Positions 48,486-60,084 of a stretch of 64,000 bases of DNA are shown piece after piece; position 1 is the stretch's first letter; each line of letters begins with the position of its first letter. This stretch comes from Polydactylus sextarius. Its lineage: Eukaryota > Chordata > Actinopteri > Polynemidae. The translations under genes and the position numbers were made by a program. The stretch lies in NCBI GenBank assembly GCA_016801845.1, contig CM028919.1, forward strand, positions 11,581,501 through 11,645,500. Reading direction: 5' to 3'. The notes beneath the pieces are model-generated. The model made no database searches. It was given only the letters and a program-made list of their open reading frames with translations, and was not told the DNA's origin.

Positions 48486-49370
48486 CACTTCGACGTTCAG
48501 TTGTCTTCGGTGGAATAATTGTGTGCCACCCCTGGCTGTCAAGCCATGTCAGTGTCTCGTTAGCGCTGCTATTGGCTCCGTCGTAGCTGGTAGCATCAGG
48601 AAAGGTCAGCGTGGCAGTGTCTGCACTGTCACACTGAGCGCAGGCTGGACAGACACAGCAGGTTCTACCCCGTGTGTCTGGGCAGGTCTGATCTATGGAG
48701 GATGAATTTTTTACCTAAACACCTCAGAGAGGAGTGGATCTGTTTGGTTACAACTTGTCAGCTGCAAAGGAAATATAAGGATACTGTCATTTTTAATGGG
48801 GAAAATTATGTGGGCTCAAGTAAGGGTCAAAGATTTTCGGCTTGAGATGTGATGCTCACAAATAAAGTTAAAACCTGAGGTAGTAAACAACTCATTGGAA
48901 TCCTGTTATAGAACAATGCAACAAAATTTTAAACTGGTCATGTCCACAGTTTGAAACAGTGTGGCCATGCTGTCAACAGCAGCTCATACTCCATATTTCA
49001 GACCAACATGCTCCCGTTGTTTTGGTTCTTTCTTTCCCAGGTCTGACTTTGTCTCACACAAGCAACCTTAAATATATTTTAGAAACAGCAGTGATAATAT
49101 TATTCAGATTGGGGAGTGGATAAAGGCTGACAGGTCGAGAGACATAAACAGAAAACCTTGCTGATGCTACGTCTGCCAAAGCCCTCTGATACATGTCCAA
49201 ACTCTGAAAGGACTCAGACAAAATAGCTAAACCCAATTTATTTCACTCTGTTGCTAGCCTTTCATTTTTGTGACTGGCGCCAGTGTGCTTATCAACTGCA
49301 GAACTATTAGCCACATCAAATCAATGTGTTCATTGCTTTTTCTTGCCTCTATTGCTCCCCTCTTTTTATT
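47440..49370. other. Unique sequence with an AC microsatellite
   Basis: No gene seen. (AC)14 at 48451-48478. No other family or motif stands out. Confidence 0.5.
48451..48478. repeat. (AC)14 microsatellite
   Basis: Twenty-eight bases of AC alternation, followed by GC and a further short AC run. Confidence 0.96.
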
Positions 49371-49448
49371 TCTCAGCCTGTCCCTCCCTCTCCCTCTCCC
49401 TCTATCTCTCTCTCTCCCCCTTCCTCTCACTCCCTCTCTTTCCTGCCA
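49370..49448 (+). repeat. Polypyrimidine (C/T) tract
   Basis: About 75 bases almost entirely C and T on the plus strand, made of CCCT and CT units. Confidence 0.9.
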
Positions 49449-49639
49449 GACAGGTCAGATATTAGAAACCTGTATTATCAGGTCTTCCCAGGATGCTGGT
49501 GGAAAAGTTGATTTGCAACGCCTGATTGAATCTACTTATCCTTCATCCCTTTCCAACCCCCAGCCAGCTGCCCCAGCAGACAGGAGCCCAATGGCCTATC
49601 TACAGCGAGGTGCCAAGGAATAAAAATATCTATCTACAG

Positions 49640-49710
49640 AAAGAGGGGGAGGGAGGGAGGGAGGGAGAAAGGAGACAGAGAGAGGGAAATGAAGAGAGGG
49701 ACAGAGTGTC
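49640..49710 (+). repeat. Polypurine (G/A) tract
   Basis: (GGGA)n and GA units on the plus strand, about 200 bp after the polypyrimidine tract and roughly complementary to it. Confidence 0.9.
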
Positions 49711-50390
49711 GGCCCACATGTCACAGCTTTGGACAGCTTGGAAGAGAGAGGGGTAGGGGGGTGGTTGGCTTATATGTACTCCTTCCTTCTTCCTATCCCA
49801 ACCCCAGACTCATTGCCTTTGCAAACCTTTATCTACTAGCATTATACATCCATTTATCAGTCAGCAAACAAAACCTGTCACACCCACGTTCCCCCATCCT
49901 GAATCCCACTAGCTCACGCCACACACAGGCAGAGCAGAGCAAACCTTTCAGACAAAGTTACATTAGTCAAATCCCTGAAAGGAGGCAAACGCAGCAAAAG
50001 GTCACAGAGGACATTCATTAAACGACTGTAACTTGTGTTAATTGAAGCCAGCTCGCGATACGGAAAATGGAGACAAGAAATATTTATCTGTTGACTGGGC
50101 TGTCACGGCTGAGTGACTGTCAGTAGCACAAAGAGAGCCATTATGGCTTTATCTTTGTTAATGGGGGAAAGTGAGTCTTGGCTGCAAAAGGAGGGATGAA
50201 GGGATGACGGAGAAGTCAGACAGCAGAGAAAGAGAGAGAGTGAAGGGGAGAAAGTGGGTGAGGTGACTGATGAGGAGAGTGTGTAGCTGTGGCTGGTGGA
50301 GAAAAAGGGAGGATACACAGAGTGGCAGGAGAGGGGGAACAGGTCCAGAAATGCCGCCTTCATCAAGAGGGGGGGGGTCAATTTGTGAAT
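49710..50390. other. Unique sequence with a further purine-rich patch
   Basis: No gene seen. Plus strand is again purine-rich at 50185-50345. Minus-strand frames of 78-92 codons there are Ser/Leu/Pro-rich and reflect this composition. Confidence 0.5.
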
Positions 50391-51320
50391 GCAATTACTG
50401 TAGACCTCCCAAGTCTGACTACTGAATCAAATCAACACTGTGGTGGCAACTCAAGTGCCTAATTTCATTCTGTATGCCCTTCATTCATGACACAAAATGG
50501 ACAATTAGGGTAATGACTATGGCAGGTGTCCTCGCACGAAGAGGTGTCACCAAAAAACTTCTTTGTAAGTGCAATGGCGATGGGTCTGACAAGTGAACTG
50601 CTGAGGACTGACCGGCTGAGAGCTCTGTGTTCTGCTGCAGCGACACAGTCACAGATCTAAGAGGACAGCTGTCAACGAAGACGCAGATGTCACTGGGCCA
50701 GAAATCTGCGGTTTGGACAGGGCTTAGTGAAGTTTCGTCCTTTGACTTTAATCTTGGACACAGTTGCTCCCTTTAACAAATTCTCCACACACAGAACACT
50801 TGGAGTTATTGATACGGTTGCACCTGCAATTAAAGCGCCCAAAACAAACTCCATTACCACCAGCATGTCTTTGGGTTTACCCCCAGACGTTTTCTGACAT
50901 TCGAGCCAAATGATGTTTGACTTTTGAGCCTTGGAAACTTTTAATGGAGTTCATTCTGCAATCAACCTGACCGGGGGAGCTGAGTGAACTCTGACTTTGT
51001 TATATTGATCTCCCCCAATTTGTTTACTGGCTGAGGTCACCAGAATCCCTTCTCCAGCCTGTAACAGGGTCAATAATGTCAATACAGTAAATTAGGTAAT
51101 TCTGCTGTAAAACATCCCAGGATGGTCAATTTCCATTTTAGTAAACTTTATATGCGTGACACACAATTACGGCCACATGTCAACATGTCAAGTTGACACA
51201 CTTCCACCAGACAGGCAGAGATTGAATCTGGATCAGGCGGAAGGATGTATATCTAAGGGGGCGGATCTATGAGTAAACAAATCACCTTTTGTCAAGTCCA
51301 ATGATAAATCACTCCTCTAT
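50390..51320. promoter_or_regulatory. Candidate conserved non-coding block
   Basis: About 900 bp of complex sequence without simple repeats, with several TTTAATGG/TTAGG words and moderate CpG. No coding frame. Texture only. Confidence 0.27.
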
Positions 51321-52460
51321 AGAAGATGGAGGATTAGTGGCATTTAACCCTTTGCTGCCCTGCCTCTAAAGAGATAAGGGTCAATAGGACACTATATAAA
51401 GTGTTGTGGTGCAGAAACGGTAGATATTTCTGTTGTTGCTGTTGCTGTAAAAAATCATTTAGTCTGGGAAAAGTACCAAGTAAATTAGAGGCATAGGAAC
51501 AGCATTCATGTTGTTGTTTTTTAAAGATATTTAGTGTTTTCAAGTGGTTTAATTTAATCTAATGTTCTTTTAACCTCTTTGTTTGTGGTCTCATAGATAT
51601 TTCTTGGTTTAATGATGAATGGACTTTGCATCAACAAATATTCTATTCCTTTTGTTTCCCAAAACATTATTTGCATACAAAGAAACGTGCCACATAGATA
51701 TATAGATAATCTATGTACTGTATTCGTATAGGATCAGATAGAACACAGAGGTGAAACTCGACTAATGAGAGAATTGTTATAAAAGTCCAAAAACAGAACT
51801 CCAAACAGACTCATGTTAACTGTATCAAAAAAAAAAAAAAAAAAAATCACAGTCAGAGCATAGGAAAATCCATTATATTAAACATGTCTTTTACAGACGG
51901 TGTCTGCAAGACCTTAAACATAACTATTTCACTGTCTATTCACTTTTTTTACTGTGTATTTTTGAAACATGATGAGGTCAAAACCATTTTTATAAGCAAT
52001 TTCCATAAAATTGGGTTTTCTTCTGTAACTTTTTTTCAGCAACTATACGCTGTTAAAGTGCCTTCTAGTCAACCATCAACACAGCCCATACCTGCAATCA
52101 GCAATCAGTTATTTCTTTTTCAAAGCTCCGACTCCTTTTCACTACAAGAAGAAGGATGATTGAACCACCAGTCCTGTACTCTGGGGTCACTGTCAACACA
52201 TACTTGCTTAACAGCAGTTTACAGAATCAGGAATAAAAAGAAATATCATTTGCAAACGCTGGAAAATACACACTCAGGGAATTCATGATGTAAGCACCAC
52301 AGAATTAGAAAAGAGGTTAAATGTAATAACAAATTAAGAGACGCCAAAGAGAAATATTACATATTACTTTAAATTCTATGGTTGAATTCACATAAAACTT
52401 TGAGCATGTAATACTGATAATACAGAAGCAGTCTGTTCACTTTTTTTTGAAATATAAGAC
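51320..52460. other. AT-rich unique sequence with an A20 run
   Basis: No gene seen. A short (CAA/TGTTGC)-type run near 51430-51448. Octamer ATTTGCAT at 51669-51676. A20 at 51827-51846. Confidence 0.5.
51827..51846 (+). repeat. Poly-A run (A20)
   Basis: Twenty A residues. No retroposon body recognised upstream. Confidence 0.9.
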
Positions 52461-53000
52461 TACTTATCAAGAGATAAGACTTTCAGCAGGTGAGTGAATC
52501 ATGGCACCATTTCTGTGATAGAGACTAGATGGCTCTGAATTACATCTGTGCCATTTCTCTCTGCCTCTCTGCAAGATAGCTCTACAATTCAGGACTGCGA
52601 GATAAAAAAAAAATGTACAAAAAGTGCCACAATTGTGTGAAAGCACTGCCCATTTAGTTCTGCTCAGGGTGGACACAAAAGGTTGAGCCAGGGTGAATAT
52701 TGGAAAAGCTAACAGTAGGGCTTGTCTAATCATTGGGAATGGTCGGGGGGTGAGCAGAAGCATCAAACTCCTGTAAAGCACTCCAGACAGACACACATCA
52801 CACCAGGTCTTTTGAGATGGGAGTCCTGGGTAGGGCCTATTGCTTGATACCACAAGGGAAATAAACTGCTTAAAATAGGCATGAGGGCAGGAAATGGATT
52901 TTATTGGAGAACTAATCAAGGGGGCCGTTTTAGTGGGGCACAATTTAGATTTTGATTGGATTCCTACTGACATCAGGGTTATCAATGCGTCTCATACTGG
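52460..53000. other. Non-coding, with the longest open frame of the window
   Basis: The minus-strand frame 52467-52985 is 172 codons. The predicted protein has hydrophobic patches (a Leu/Ala/Phe-rich stretch about residues 85-105, and one encoded by an A-run at 52604-52612) but no domain, signal peptide pattern or family resemblance. With about 60% AT and 64 kb, one frame of this length is not surprising. Treated as chance, noted because it is the best single protein candidate outside the LINEs. Confidence 0.4.
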
Positions 53001-55150
53001 GAGGTGTAATTTGATCTTTGATGTCCACACGGTGGTCTTGATGTATGTCCTGCTGCATGGGCAATGACTGCTGTGCATGTGTTTGTTACAGCAGCATGTG
53101 TGTGGGTGAGTGGATGCCAATGTGTATGGAGTTTGTCAGTGCAGAAAGGCTCAGATTATTGTGACTTTTGTGACCCAAGCTATTGCCTTTTTGGATTTAA
53201 TTACCCCTCAAGACCAGAATCGGAAAAACAGTAATAATACAATTATTGAAGGAGAACCCAGTGAGGATTAGGCAACACATAAAAAAGTAGGTGATTGTCT
53301 GTCAAAAAGCGATGTGATAATACCATCTTCTGTCAACATTTATTACTATTTTTCCTATGTTTGTTCCAAAATGACGTACACAAAATATGTCATGCGAGAA
53401 AAGAAAACAGCTGTGATAATAAAGTAACAATACAATTAGTAATAATAGTGTCATCACATACATATATCAACTAGTGATGCTGATATCTGACTGAGGAGCT
53501 GTTGGACCATCTCAGAATTAAAGTGGAAAAGTACAAAAGGAAATAACTTATATAATTCATATCCTCCCAAGACCTGGCATTTTTTTTTTTTTTTATGATT
53601 ATTTTTATGTTTTTGGTCATGTCTCTCCTATCATGCATGTCATTCTATTAAGTCCTGTTGTTCCTTAAAGAGGATAACTGGGGCTTTAAAATGACACCAC
53701 ATGTGTGGAGTTGGGACATGGTGGGCACTTAATCCTGATCACCAAACCAGCTCATCCTGAGTCCCAGTATCATATACAATACATATTTAAATGTTTTATT
53801 TTATTTTTCTGCTGTTTCCTAATTGGGATTCTCATGCTGCTCTGTTTCTCCTGGATGTGCAAGTTGTTGTTTGCTTGTGCTTTGGCCTCTCTCTGCACTC
53901 CAATGGTCAAAAATTAAACAGTGCAGATTTAAAAAAAAAAAAAAAAATCAGTCACTAAGGTAGCAGGATGTTCACATCCTTACATCCTCAGTACTGTTTC
54001 AGATTCATCACGGATCAATAGCACAGCCAAAAACTGGCTCAGCTTGGCAGTTACAGGCAATAATTAAGAACAGAATAAGCAATGAATTGGCAGTCAGCAA
54101 ACAATGTAAATGCACATCTGTGAACAGTGTGCACTAAATTTACTTTCATTTGAATACTGGCTTCTACCCTTCACTTTCCTGTTCTGCCCATGCCATCAGG
54201 TGTCATGAATGGAGTTTTTTTATTGAATTCAACATCTGGTGGTGCTGACTAGAAATATCTGAACCCAATTTAGCTTGTAATAATGTTGGCAAGCAAACAG
54301 CATTCAGTTAAGGCTCTGCCCAGAGGTGCACTTGAGTAGACTGTTGGTGGACTGGTCTGTTAAAAGAGATGTGCTACATCTAGTCATGCATATTTGTCTT
54401 ACACACAGTACATCTATAATATCAATAAAAAGCGGTAGCTGAGGATGAAATACTTCTAAACGATAATATATGGAATATTTAAAATCCTTTGCTGGTTTGC
54501 AATTTCCTTTCGGTATGTTACCATTTTTCTCATAAGTTCTGACATTGAAAAATACTTATAATATCCTGTTATGCTGAGATGAAGAGCAGAGGCCTTTTTT
54601 TTTTTTTTTTTTTTTTTTTAAACGTGCAATGCTTTAATCCCATTTAAGTTGCAGCCAACACAGTCCAGTGCCAAAATATCATCAAAACCAGACGGCTTTG
54701 ATGCCCCGGCCAAGACTTTAAAGACAGAGGAATGTGGTAGTGGGGGCTAGTGCCAGGTGTATACCACAGTGTAATTAGGTCTGAATCGAATTATAAAACA
54801 GCATATAAAATATAATGTCACCTATTAGCAGCATATTTTAAGTGTGTTACTTTTACTAAGATTGACGACACTCGAGGAAAGATACGGAGAAACCACATCA
54901 ACTAACAAAGTACAAAGGGTCAAACAGCTCATCTGCACATAAAAGCCCACGGCACTTGAGTGATCCATATGAGCAAGAGACACGTGTTCCAAGAAAGGTG
55001 TAAACAATTCAGACCGAGCTCTACTGGATAATGGCTCTGGGATTTTAAACAGAGGCGATACACAGTCATCACATCTTCAAAAGAACAAACTGACCCAGGC
55101 TGCTTTTTCATGGCTTGACAGCTCATTCAGTGTCCACAGTTTTTTTTTTT
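53000..55150. other. Unique sequence with homopolymer runs
   Basis: No gene seen. T15 at 53580-53594, A17 at 53931-53947, T25 at 54595-54619, T13 at 55140-55152. Otherwise ordinary AT-rich sequence. Confidence 0.5.
54595..54619. repeat. Poly-T run (T25)
   Basis: Twenty-five T residues, the longest homopolymer in the window. Confidence 0.92.
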
Positions 55151-55179
55151 TTCCCATCCAACTATTTTCATGTGCGCAG

Positions 55180-55480
55180 TGTTTGCAAGATTAAAAGCAC
55201 TTCAGTGCAACATGCCATGTTTGCATGTGAATAGAAGCCATGCAGAGAATGTCACATCACTTATCATTTGTATAAAACTGTGGTGTTCCTCTTGTCAGCC
55301 GCAAATAGGCCCATTGTATCCTGCTGATAAAAGGCAATCAAACAAAGTATATAATTGTAAAGTCAAGCATTAATTGCCTGTATAACTACCGCCTAATGTT
55401 GAAATAATTAAGAATGTCTCTTACTGGGGACTGGCAATGCAATTATCACCTTGATGACTGTGCCATACAAAGACATTCAG
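55180..55480. promoter_or_regulatory. Strong candidate conserved non-coding block
   Basis: Short, complex stretch with several homeodomain-like words in a row: GCATTAATTGCC near 55367-55378, AAATAATTAAGAATG near 55404-55418, and TGCAATTATCACC near 55438-55450, all repeat-free. Its density of such words is the highest I noticed. Conservation untested. Confidence 0.36.
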
Positions 55481-55750
55481 AGGAGGGAGATAGAAAACGA
55501 GAGAGAAGCAAATAACTAAAATGATGAGGATAATACAATTAGAACATGGCTGAGAGGGGAAGGAAACAAAGGGGAGACAGCCTCAAGGCTTTTTCCAACA
55601 GGGTTGCCATGTCTACACAGTTCATTTGCATCCTTCTAATGTCACACAATTATCCTAGATAAGCAAAGCTGCACAGAGAGTTTGTGCAGCCCTTACATAA
55701 CCTCTTCAGTATTTTTTTTTTTTTTTTTTTTTAATATTTTACAATATCGG
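55480..55750. other. Unique sequence with T21 run
   Basis: Octamer ATTTGCAT at 55624-55631 and T21 at 55712-55732. Nothing else seen. Confidence 0.5.
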
Positions 55751-56480
55751 CAAAGAAATAAGCTGCTTGACTTGTCTGTTCCACTTCCTGTCTCCAGCCG
55801 CTGAGCTAATTCAAAGTTAACTCTGATAAACATTCAGAGTCAGCAGGTGCCAACGTTCCCTGAGCTGTGACGCCGCAGCCGTTGCAGTAGCTGCCATTTC
55901 AACTACACATACAGCACATTACAGGCTGTAGTGCGATATGTGATATACACAATAGTGGACAAAGTCATCATCTATAGGAAAAAAGGGTGAATGTTCAATT
56001 CCTTACTTTGCATTATTAAAGGTGCAGATCAAATGAAATATTCATCAGATGATATGCTGCTTTAATATTCATAGAAATGAACTTTATATTAGAGAACACA
56101 TTTTTATGGGAAGTAGACTGGAGGCCACTGATTAAATTTCATTGTTTGATCACTATGCAGAGACGTTATGGTGTATTCCGAGGGCCAGCCGGTTCCACCC
56201 TTTAGAAAACATTTAGGGGCAGTTTCCGAGGCCGTGCCACCTGGGCAGGGCACATCACAAATTTACGATACTTAGATGTGTTTTAAAAGTGGAAAACACT
56301 GACTTTTTAATGCAGCGCCTGAAACATTTTGCATGAATAAAAACGGGAGGTGTGCGCGAAATACGTAAGTCTTAGCATGTTTCAAAAAGCGGTGATACAT
56401 ATTCATGTATTTACTGGCACAAATATCACCTGAGGCAATCAGGATTCTGTAAATATGAATAAATCAAATGGGTCCCCGTA
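55750..56480. promoter_or_regulatory. Strong candidate conserved non-coding block
   Basis: About 700 bp of complex sequence with AT-rich regulatory words (ATATTCATCAGATGATATGC near 56038-56057, CTTTAATATTCATAG near 56060-56074) followed by a GC-richer core at 56170-56260 with GGCCAGCCGGTTCC and GCCACCTGGGCAGGGC words, including an E-box. No repeats. Confidence 0.36.
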
Positions 56481-56515
56481 GTGCAGTTTCTGTGCTTTTA
56501 TATGCTACAGTAGCT

Positions 56516-56552
56516 CTTGTGTTGTTTTGTTTTATTTTGTTTTGTTGTGTTT
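56516..56552. repeat. (GTTTT)n-like repeat
   Basis: Imperfect GTTTT units interrupted by GTTG and ATTTT. Confidence 0.8.
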
Positions 56553-56704
56553 ACATAAGAGTATTAAAGAGTTAATTAATTTGAAACTAAAAAAACAAAC
56601 ACAAGCTCCATTATCCAACTATCAAGAGAGAACCTTCAGATTCTGATCTATTTTAGACTGAGATGAAATGTAGACTAGCTGCTCTGTAAGTTGGGATCGT
56701 TTAT

Positions 56705-56707
<3 letters not shown>

Positions 56708-56741
<34 letters not shown>
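56708..56741. repeat. (CA)17 microsatellite
   Basis: Thirty-four bases of perfect CA alternation. Confidence 0.97.
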
Positions 56742-56742
<1 letters not shown>

Positions 56743-57444
56743 CTCTGGTCAGAGACATCAAGAAAAGAGGGATCGGAGTTCCTGCTGTGATTCTTAACTA
56801 GATGGCATTCTCTGAGGTCACAGAGGTTGCCAGAGTTCGTGTCTACTTTTAAGGGACGTGAAACTCTACTCACAGTTTTCTAACAGTTATCTAATTGGAT
56901 TAGGCCTCAAAGAGAGGCCCTCTTTTTCATCCCTAGCTTTTGTCCATTCGCCACAGCACTGAATGGAGCTTAGAGGGCTCCAGACACTGAGGAGGACAGG
57001 CGATGGATTAGGTGAGGTATTCTGACCAATTAAGACGAGGCCAGGTGTCATGCTGATAGCAAGAAAATTGAGACCTCGGTCGACATGTGTCTAATTCCCC
57101 ACTCAGTGCCCCGCAACCACTCATTTGCCTTTCCGCCATACACTGCTTTCCTTTTCACCCCCTCCCCTTTTTCTCTTCCTTTTCTCCTGTGCGAAGGTAA
57201 CCTGAGCTGCCTTCCCTTGACCCTTGTCTTCCATGGAGAGCTAATCAGACCCACCTGGAGCTCCCCAGTGCTCTGTTAGCTGCTGGCTCAGCTAGCAACA
57301 GCTGATCCGAGAGGGAATCCCTGGGGCAAAAGCTACAGGCCTGGCACCCAATACACACAGACACGGGATCAGCCAGGGAGATTTTCCAACTGATGGTTCA
57401 TTAAACCTCAAGCACAATCACCACAAATCCATAATAAGGAAGAA

Positions 57445-57449
<5 letters not shown>
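56741..57449. other. Unique sequence between two opposed microsatellites
   Basis: No gene seen. C/T-rich at 57130-57190. Complex GC-balanced sequence at 57215-57370 could be a weak regulatory candidate. Frames of 64-83 codons have no domain. Confidence 0.45.

Positions 57450-57490
<41 letters not shown>
57449..57490. repeat. (GT)21 microsatellite
   Basis: Forty-two bases of perfect GT alternation, the longest microsatellite in the window. With the (CA)17 at 56708 it forms an inverted dinucleotide pair about 700 bp apart. Confidence 0.98.
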
Positions 57491-57493
<3 letters not shown>

Positions 57494-57699
57494 CACCTGC
57501 AAGAGTTATTTAGTTTGATCCATTCCCCCATGGAATTTTAAAATACTGTACTTTATGTTAAACATGTTTTGGTGACACACATAACCTTGTAATACAACCT
57601 TAATATCCTCCTCATCATCTAGGCTTCACCAAGTACCTGGCTAATTTAAAGCTGCAAATATTCAATATTTTTTACATCAGCAGAGGATTAAAAGATTAC

Positions 57700-58140
57700 T
57701 TATGTATGAAAAGTGTCACACCTCACTGTGTGCCTTCAGGTCATACTTTTCATCATTTCCTGTTTTGTTTTGTGTTACTCTCGGGTCCTCTCATTTCAGA
57801 TTCTTCACCTCTTGCCGCCACAGTGATTATCTGTCCCGCCCAGACTGGTCTCACCTGTGTCTCTACGTCCCCCCCTTTTGTTCATCTCTGGCTTTGTGCC
57901 AAACCTCGTACCAGCCACATTTCTCAGTCTGTTTTTTTCCAAGCGCATGTTTGTTTTCTGGTTCTGTCTCTTGTCGACTCCCTGTCAAGTTTACATGCTT
58001 ACCTGTGTACCGAACCTTTTTGCAACTAAAGCCTTTTTTTCTCCTGAACTCTCAGAGTTGTGTTTTCTGGTTCTCTTCATTGTCGGTTTCTTGTTATTAC
58101 TCAAAGAACAAAAATCCACCCAATCCAACTGTAACTCAAT
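57700..58140 (+). mobile_element. Possible interspersed repeat (C/T-rich, TTTTCTGG words)
   Basis: The run of phrases TTCCTGTTTTGTTTTGTG, GTCTCACCTGTGTCTC, TTTTCTGGTTCTGTCTC, GTACCGAACCTTTTTGC and GCAACTAAAGCC...CTCCTGAACTC resembles the 3' part of abundant fish repeats that end in '...aataaaccttttgttacc...gaactctgc'. TTTTCTGGTTCT is repeated at 57953 and 58064. The 146- and 117-codon Ser/Phe/Cys-rich frames across it follow from this composition and are not genes. Family unnamed. Confidence 0.35.
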
Positions 58141-58149
58141 GAGGATTTG

Positions 58150-58770
58150 GGGCAAAGGAAATATATGTTACTTGCCCATCACTAAACAGCAGACATACAA
58201 ATTCAGCTAATATGTAGTGTGTAGTGTTCAGAAATAAAGTAAATATGAACATTAGACACATTTTCCAGATCCTCAGAAGCACAACTTTGAATAAAATATG
58301 TTGCTCCTAACTGCTGGATGTGGACTCATATTAACTTGCAGTGATAATATGATAATAAATCAGTTGTTACAGTTTTAAATTTTGTTTTATATAGAACCGT
58401 GTCATGAATATGACAAAACAAAAAAACACAACCTTTATATGACAAACAGTAAAAACCGCTAGCACCTTATTGTTTCATTATAAATATGCCACAGTATAAA
58501 TAAATCAAAGATAATGATTCATATATAGTTTATATGTGTGTTTTTGGCTTACACAGTTTTTGTTACTCCTCTGTTCCTACAAGGGCAAAGACACAGGCTC
58601 AATAACATCACAGTCAAACGACTGTCACATGCAAACTACCTCATATTCCATAATATATATAACACTGATTCCCTTAACTATTTATCAAAAAAGCAATAAT
58701 AACAACAGCTTTTTTTTTTCATATTATTTGGAGCATTAAATTATTCTAATATAGCCGAAGGCCAACTGAA
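58150..58770. other. AT-rich unique sequence
   Basis: No gene, repeat family or strong motif. Small frames lack domains. Confidence 0.5.
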
Positions 58771-59130
58771 ATGGAAGCGCGAACATGCAGATCCAGTCCA
58801 TTATGCATTGTTAAACGTTGATGTATGGTTTAATATTTGCTTCCCAACAGCAATGACAATGTGTTATTACCTTGACAGAGGGCCATAATATGCGTTGACA
58901 CGTCGGTGATTATTTAAATAAGCTGCAACAATAAATACGGCTCCATATGATTTGGAATATGAGCCTCACAGAGAAAAAATAACACAGGGAGGAGGAGTAA
59001 AATCTAAGTTTGGAGCTGAGGTTATCAGAGGTCAACATGTATAAGAAAAGCAGCTCATTATTATACAAAGATTCAGCTCCAGAATAAAGCTCAAGTATAA
59101 TATGACAGCAAGTGACTGATGCAGTGATTT
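58770..59130. promoter_or_regulatory. Candidate conserved non-coding block
   Basis: Complex, repeat-free sequence with words such as ATTATGCATTGTTAAACG, GGTGATTATTTAAATAAGC and AACAATAAATACGGC. CpGs are present in an AT-rich frame. Texture like vertebrate enhancers. Confidence 0.33.
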
Positions 59131-60084
59131 AAGACTGTAACTTGTTACAGCGAGTAAAAAAATTGATAATCTTTGTTGTCAACATGGAAATAACTATCCC
59201 TATATGCCTACAGCCTAAGGAGTTGTTGAAACTAGCGAGGCTGCTCATACACTGCTTAATCCTTACAGCTGTCCTGCAGTGCCTCCGTCTCTTTCTCTAC
59301 GCACAGAAGTTTCTTGTAAATAGCCACAGAAAAACACTAAATCAACATCAGATTGTTGCTGGAAGTTTCAAAAGTGGCTGCAGTCGCTGTAATGTGTCTT
59401 TGGAGCAGTTGGCATCCACATCCACAAGGGATGCGCACATTTTCAGTTGCGAAAGTATTCCTTTGACAGAGACACAATAAGAAGCAAAAGCATCAGCTAA
59501 AATCAACATAAAAGCCTCTTGCCAAACACCAACTGTTATGAAAGGCAGCGGATAGCGAGCATACTGGCATCGACAGCAATTAGAGGAGAAGGGTTAGCGA
59601 GTACTCCGCCTGTCCCAGTCTCACACGCCCGCTCCCACACCTGTTCCTGCTCCTGGTCCAAAGCAAAGACACAGAGAGAAAGAGACAGAGAGAGAAAGAG
59701 AGGCTGCTTACTTTGTCACTGTACCATTTTAACCCAGCAACGTCTAATGAGATTAGATGGTTCACTAATGAGCTCTACAGTGAGGAGAGTCAACTGTGAA
59801 GTAAAGGTCAGAAATTTCATCGCTCAAATGTGCTGCTGGACTTCAGGAGTCATTAACTAATAACAAACAAATGATTTAAAAGAACCAGCTATGGTATTTT
59901 TGTTGGTCTCTTGAGACTTTCTCTCTTCTCTCCCTGTTTTAATGACCATCTAAAGCATGAAAGTAAAAAGAAAAAACACTAAGTAGTTCCACTGCATGAA
60001 TGGAAGTGATTTGCAAAGATGTGTCCACTCTACTTTTACGTGTCTAGCACCAATATAGTTGAAATTAAATGGTATCTTGGAAGT
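59130..60084. other. Unique sequence with a GA-rich patch
   Basis: No gene seen. Frames of 112 and 113 codons at 59142-59480 and 59519-59860 have no domain. GA-rich at 59668-59703. Confidence 0.5.

Noticed and set aside
53655..53947. Possible retroposon ending in A17
   Set aside because: No recognisable body or flanking duplication upstream of the A-run.
57702..58142. 146-codon Ser/Phe/Cys-rich frame
   Set aside because: Lies in a repeat-like C/T-rich segment; overlapping frames are equally long.
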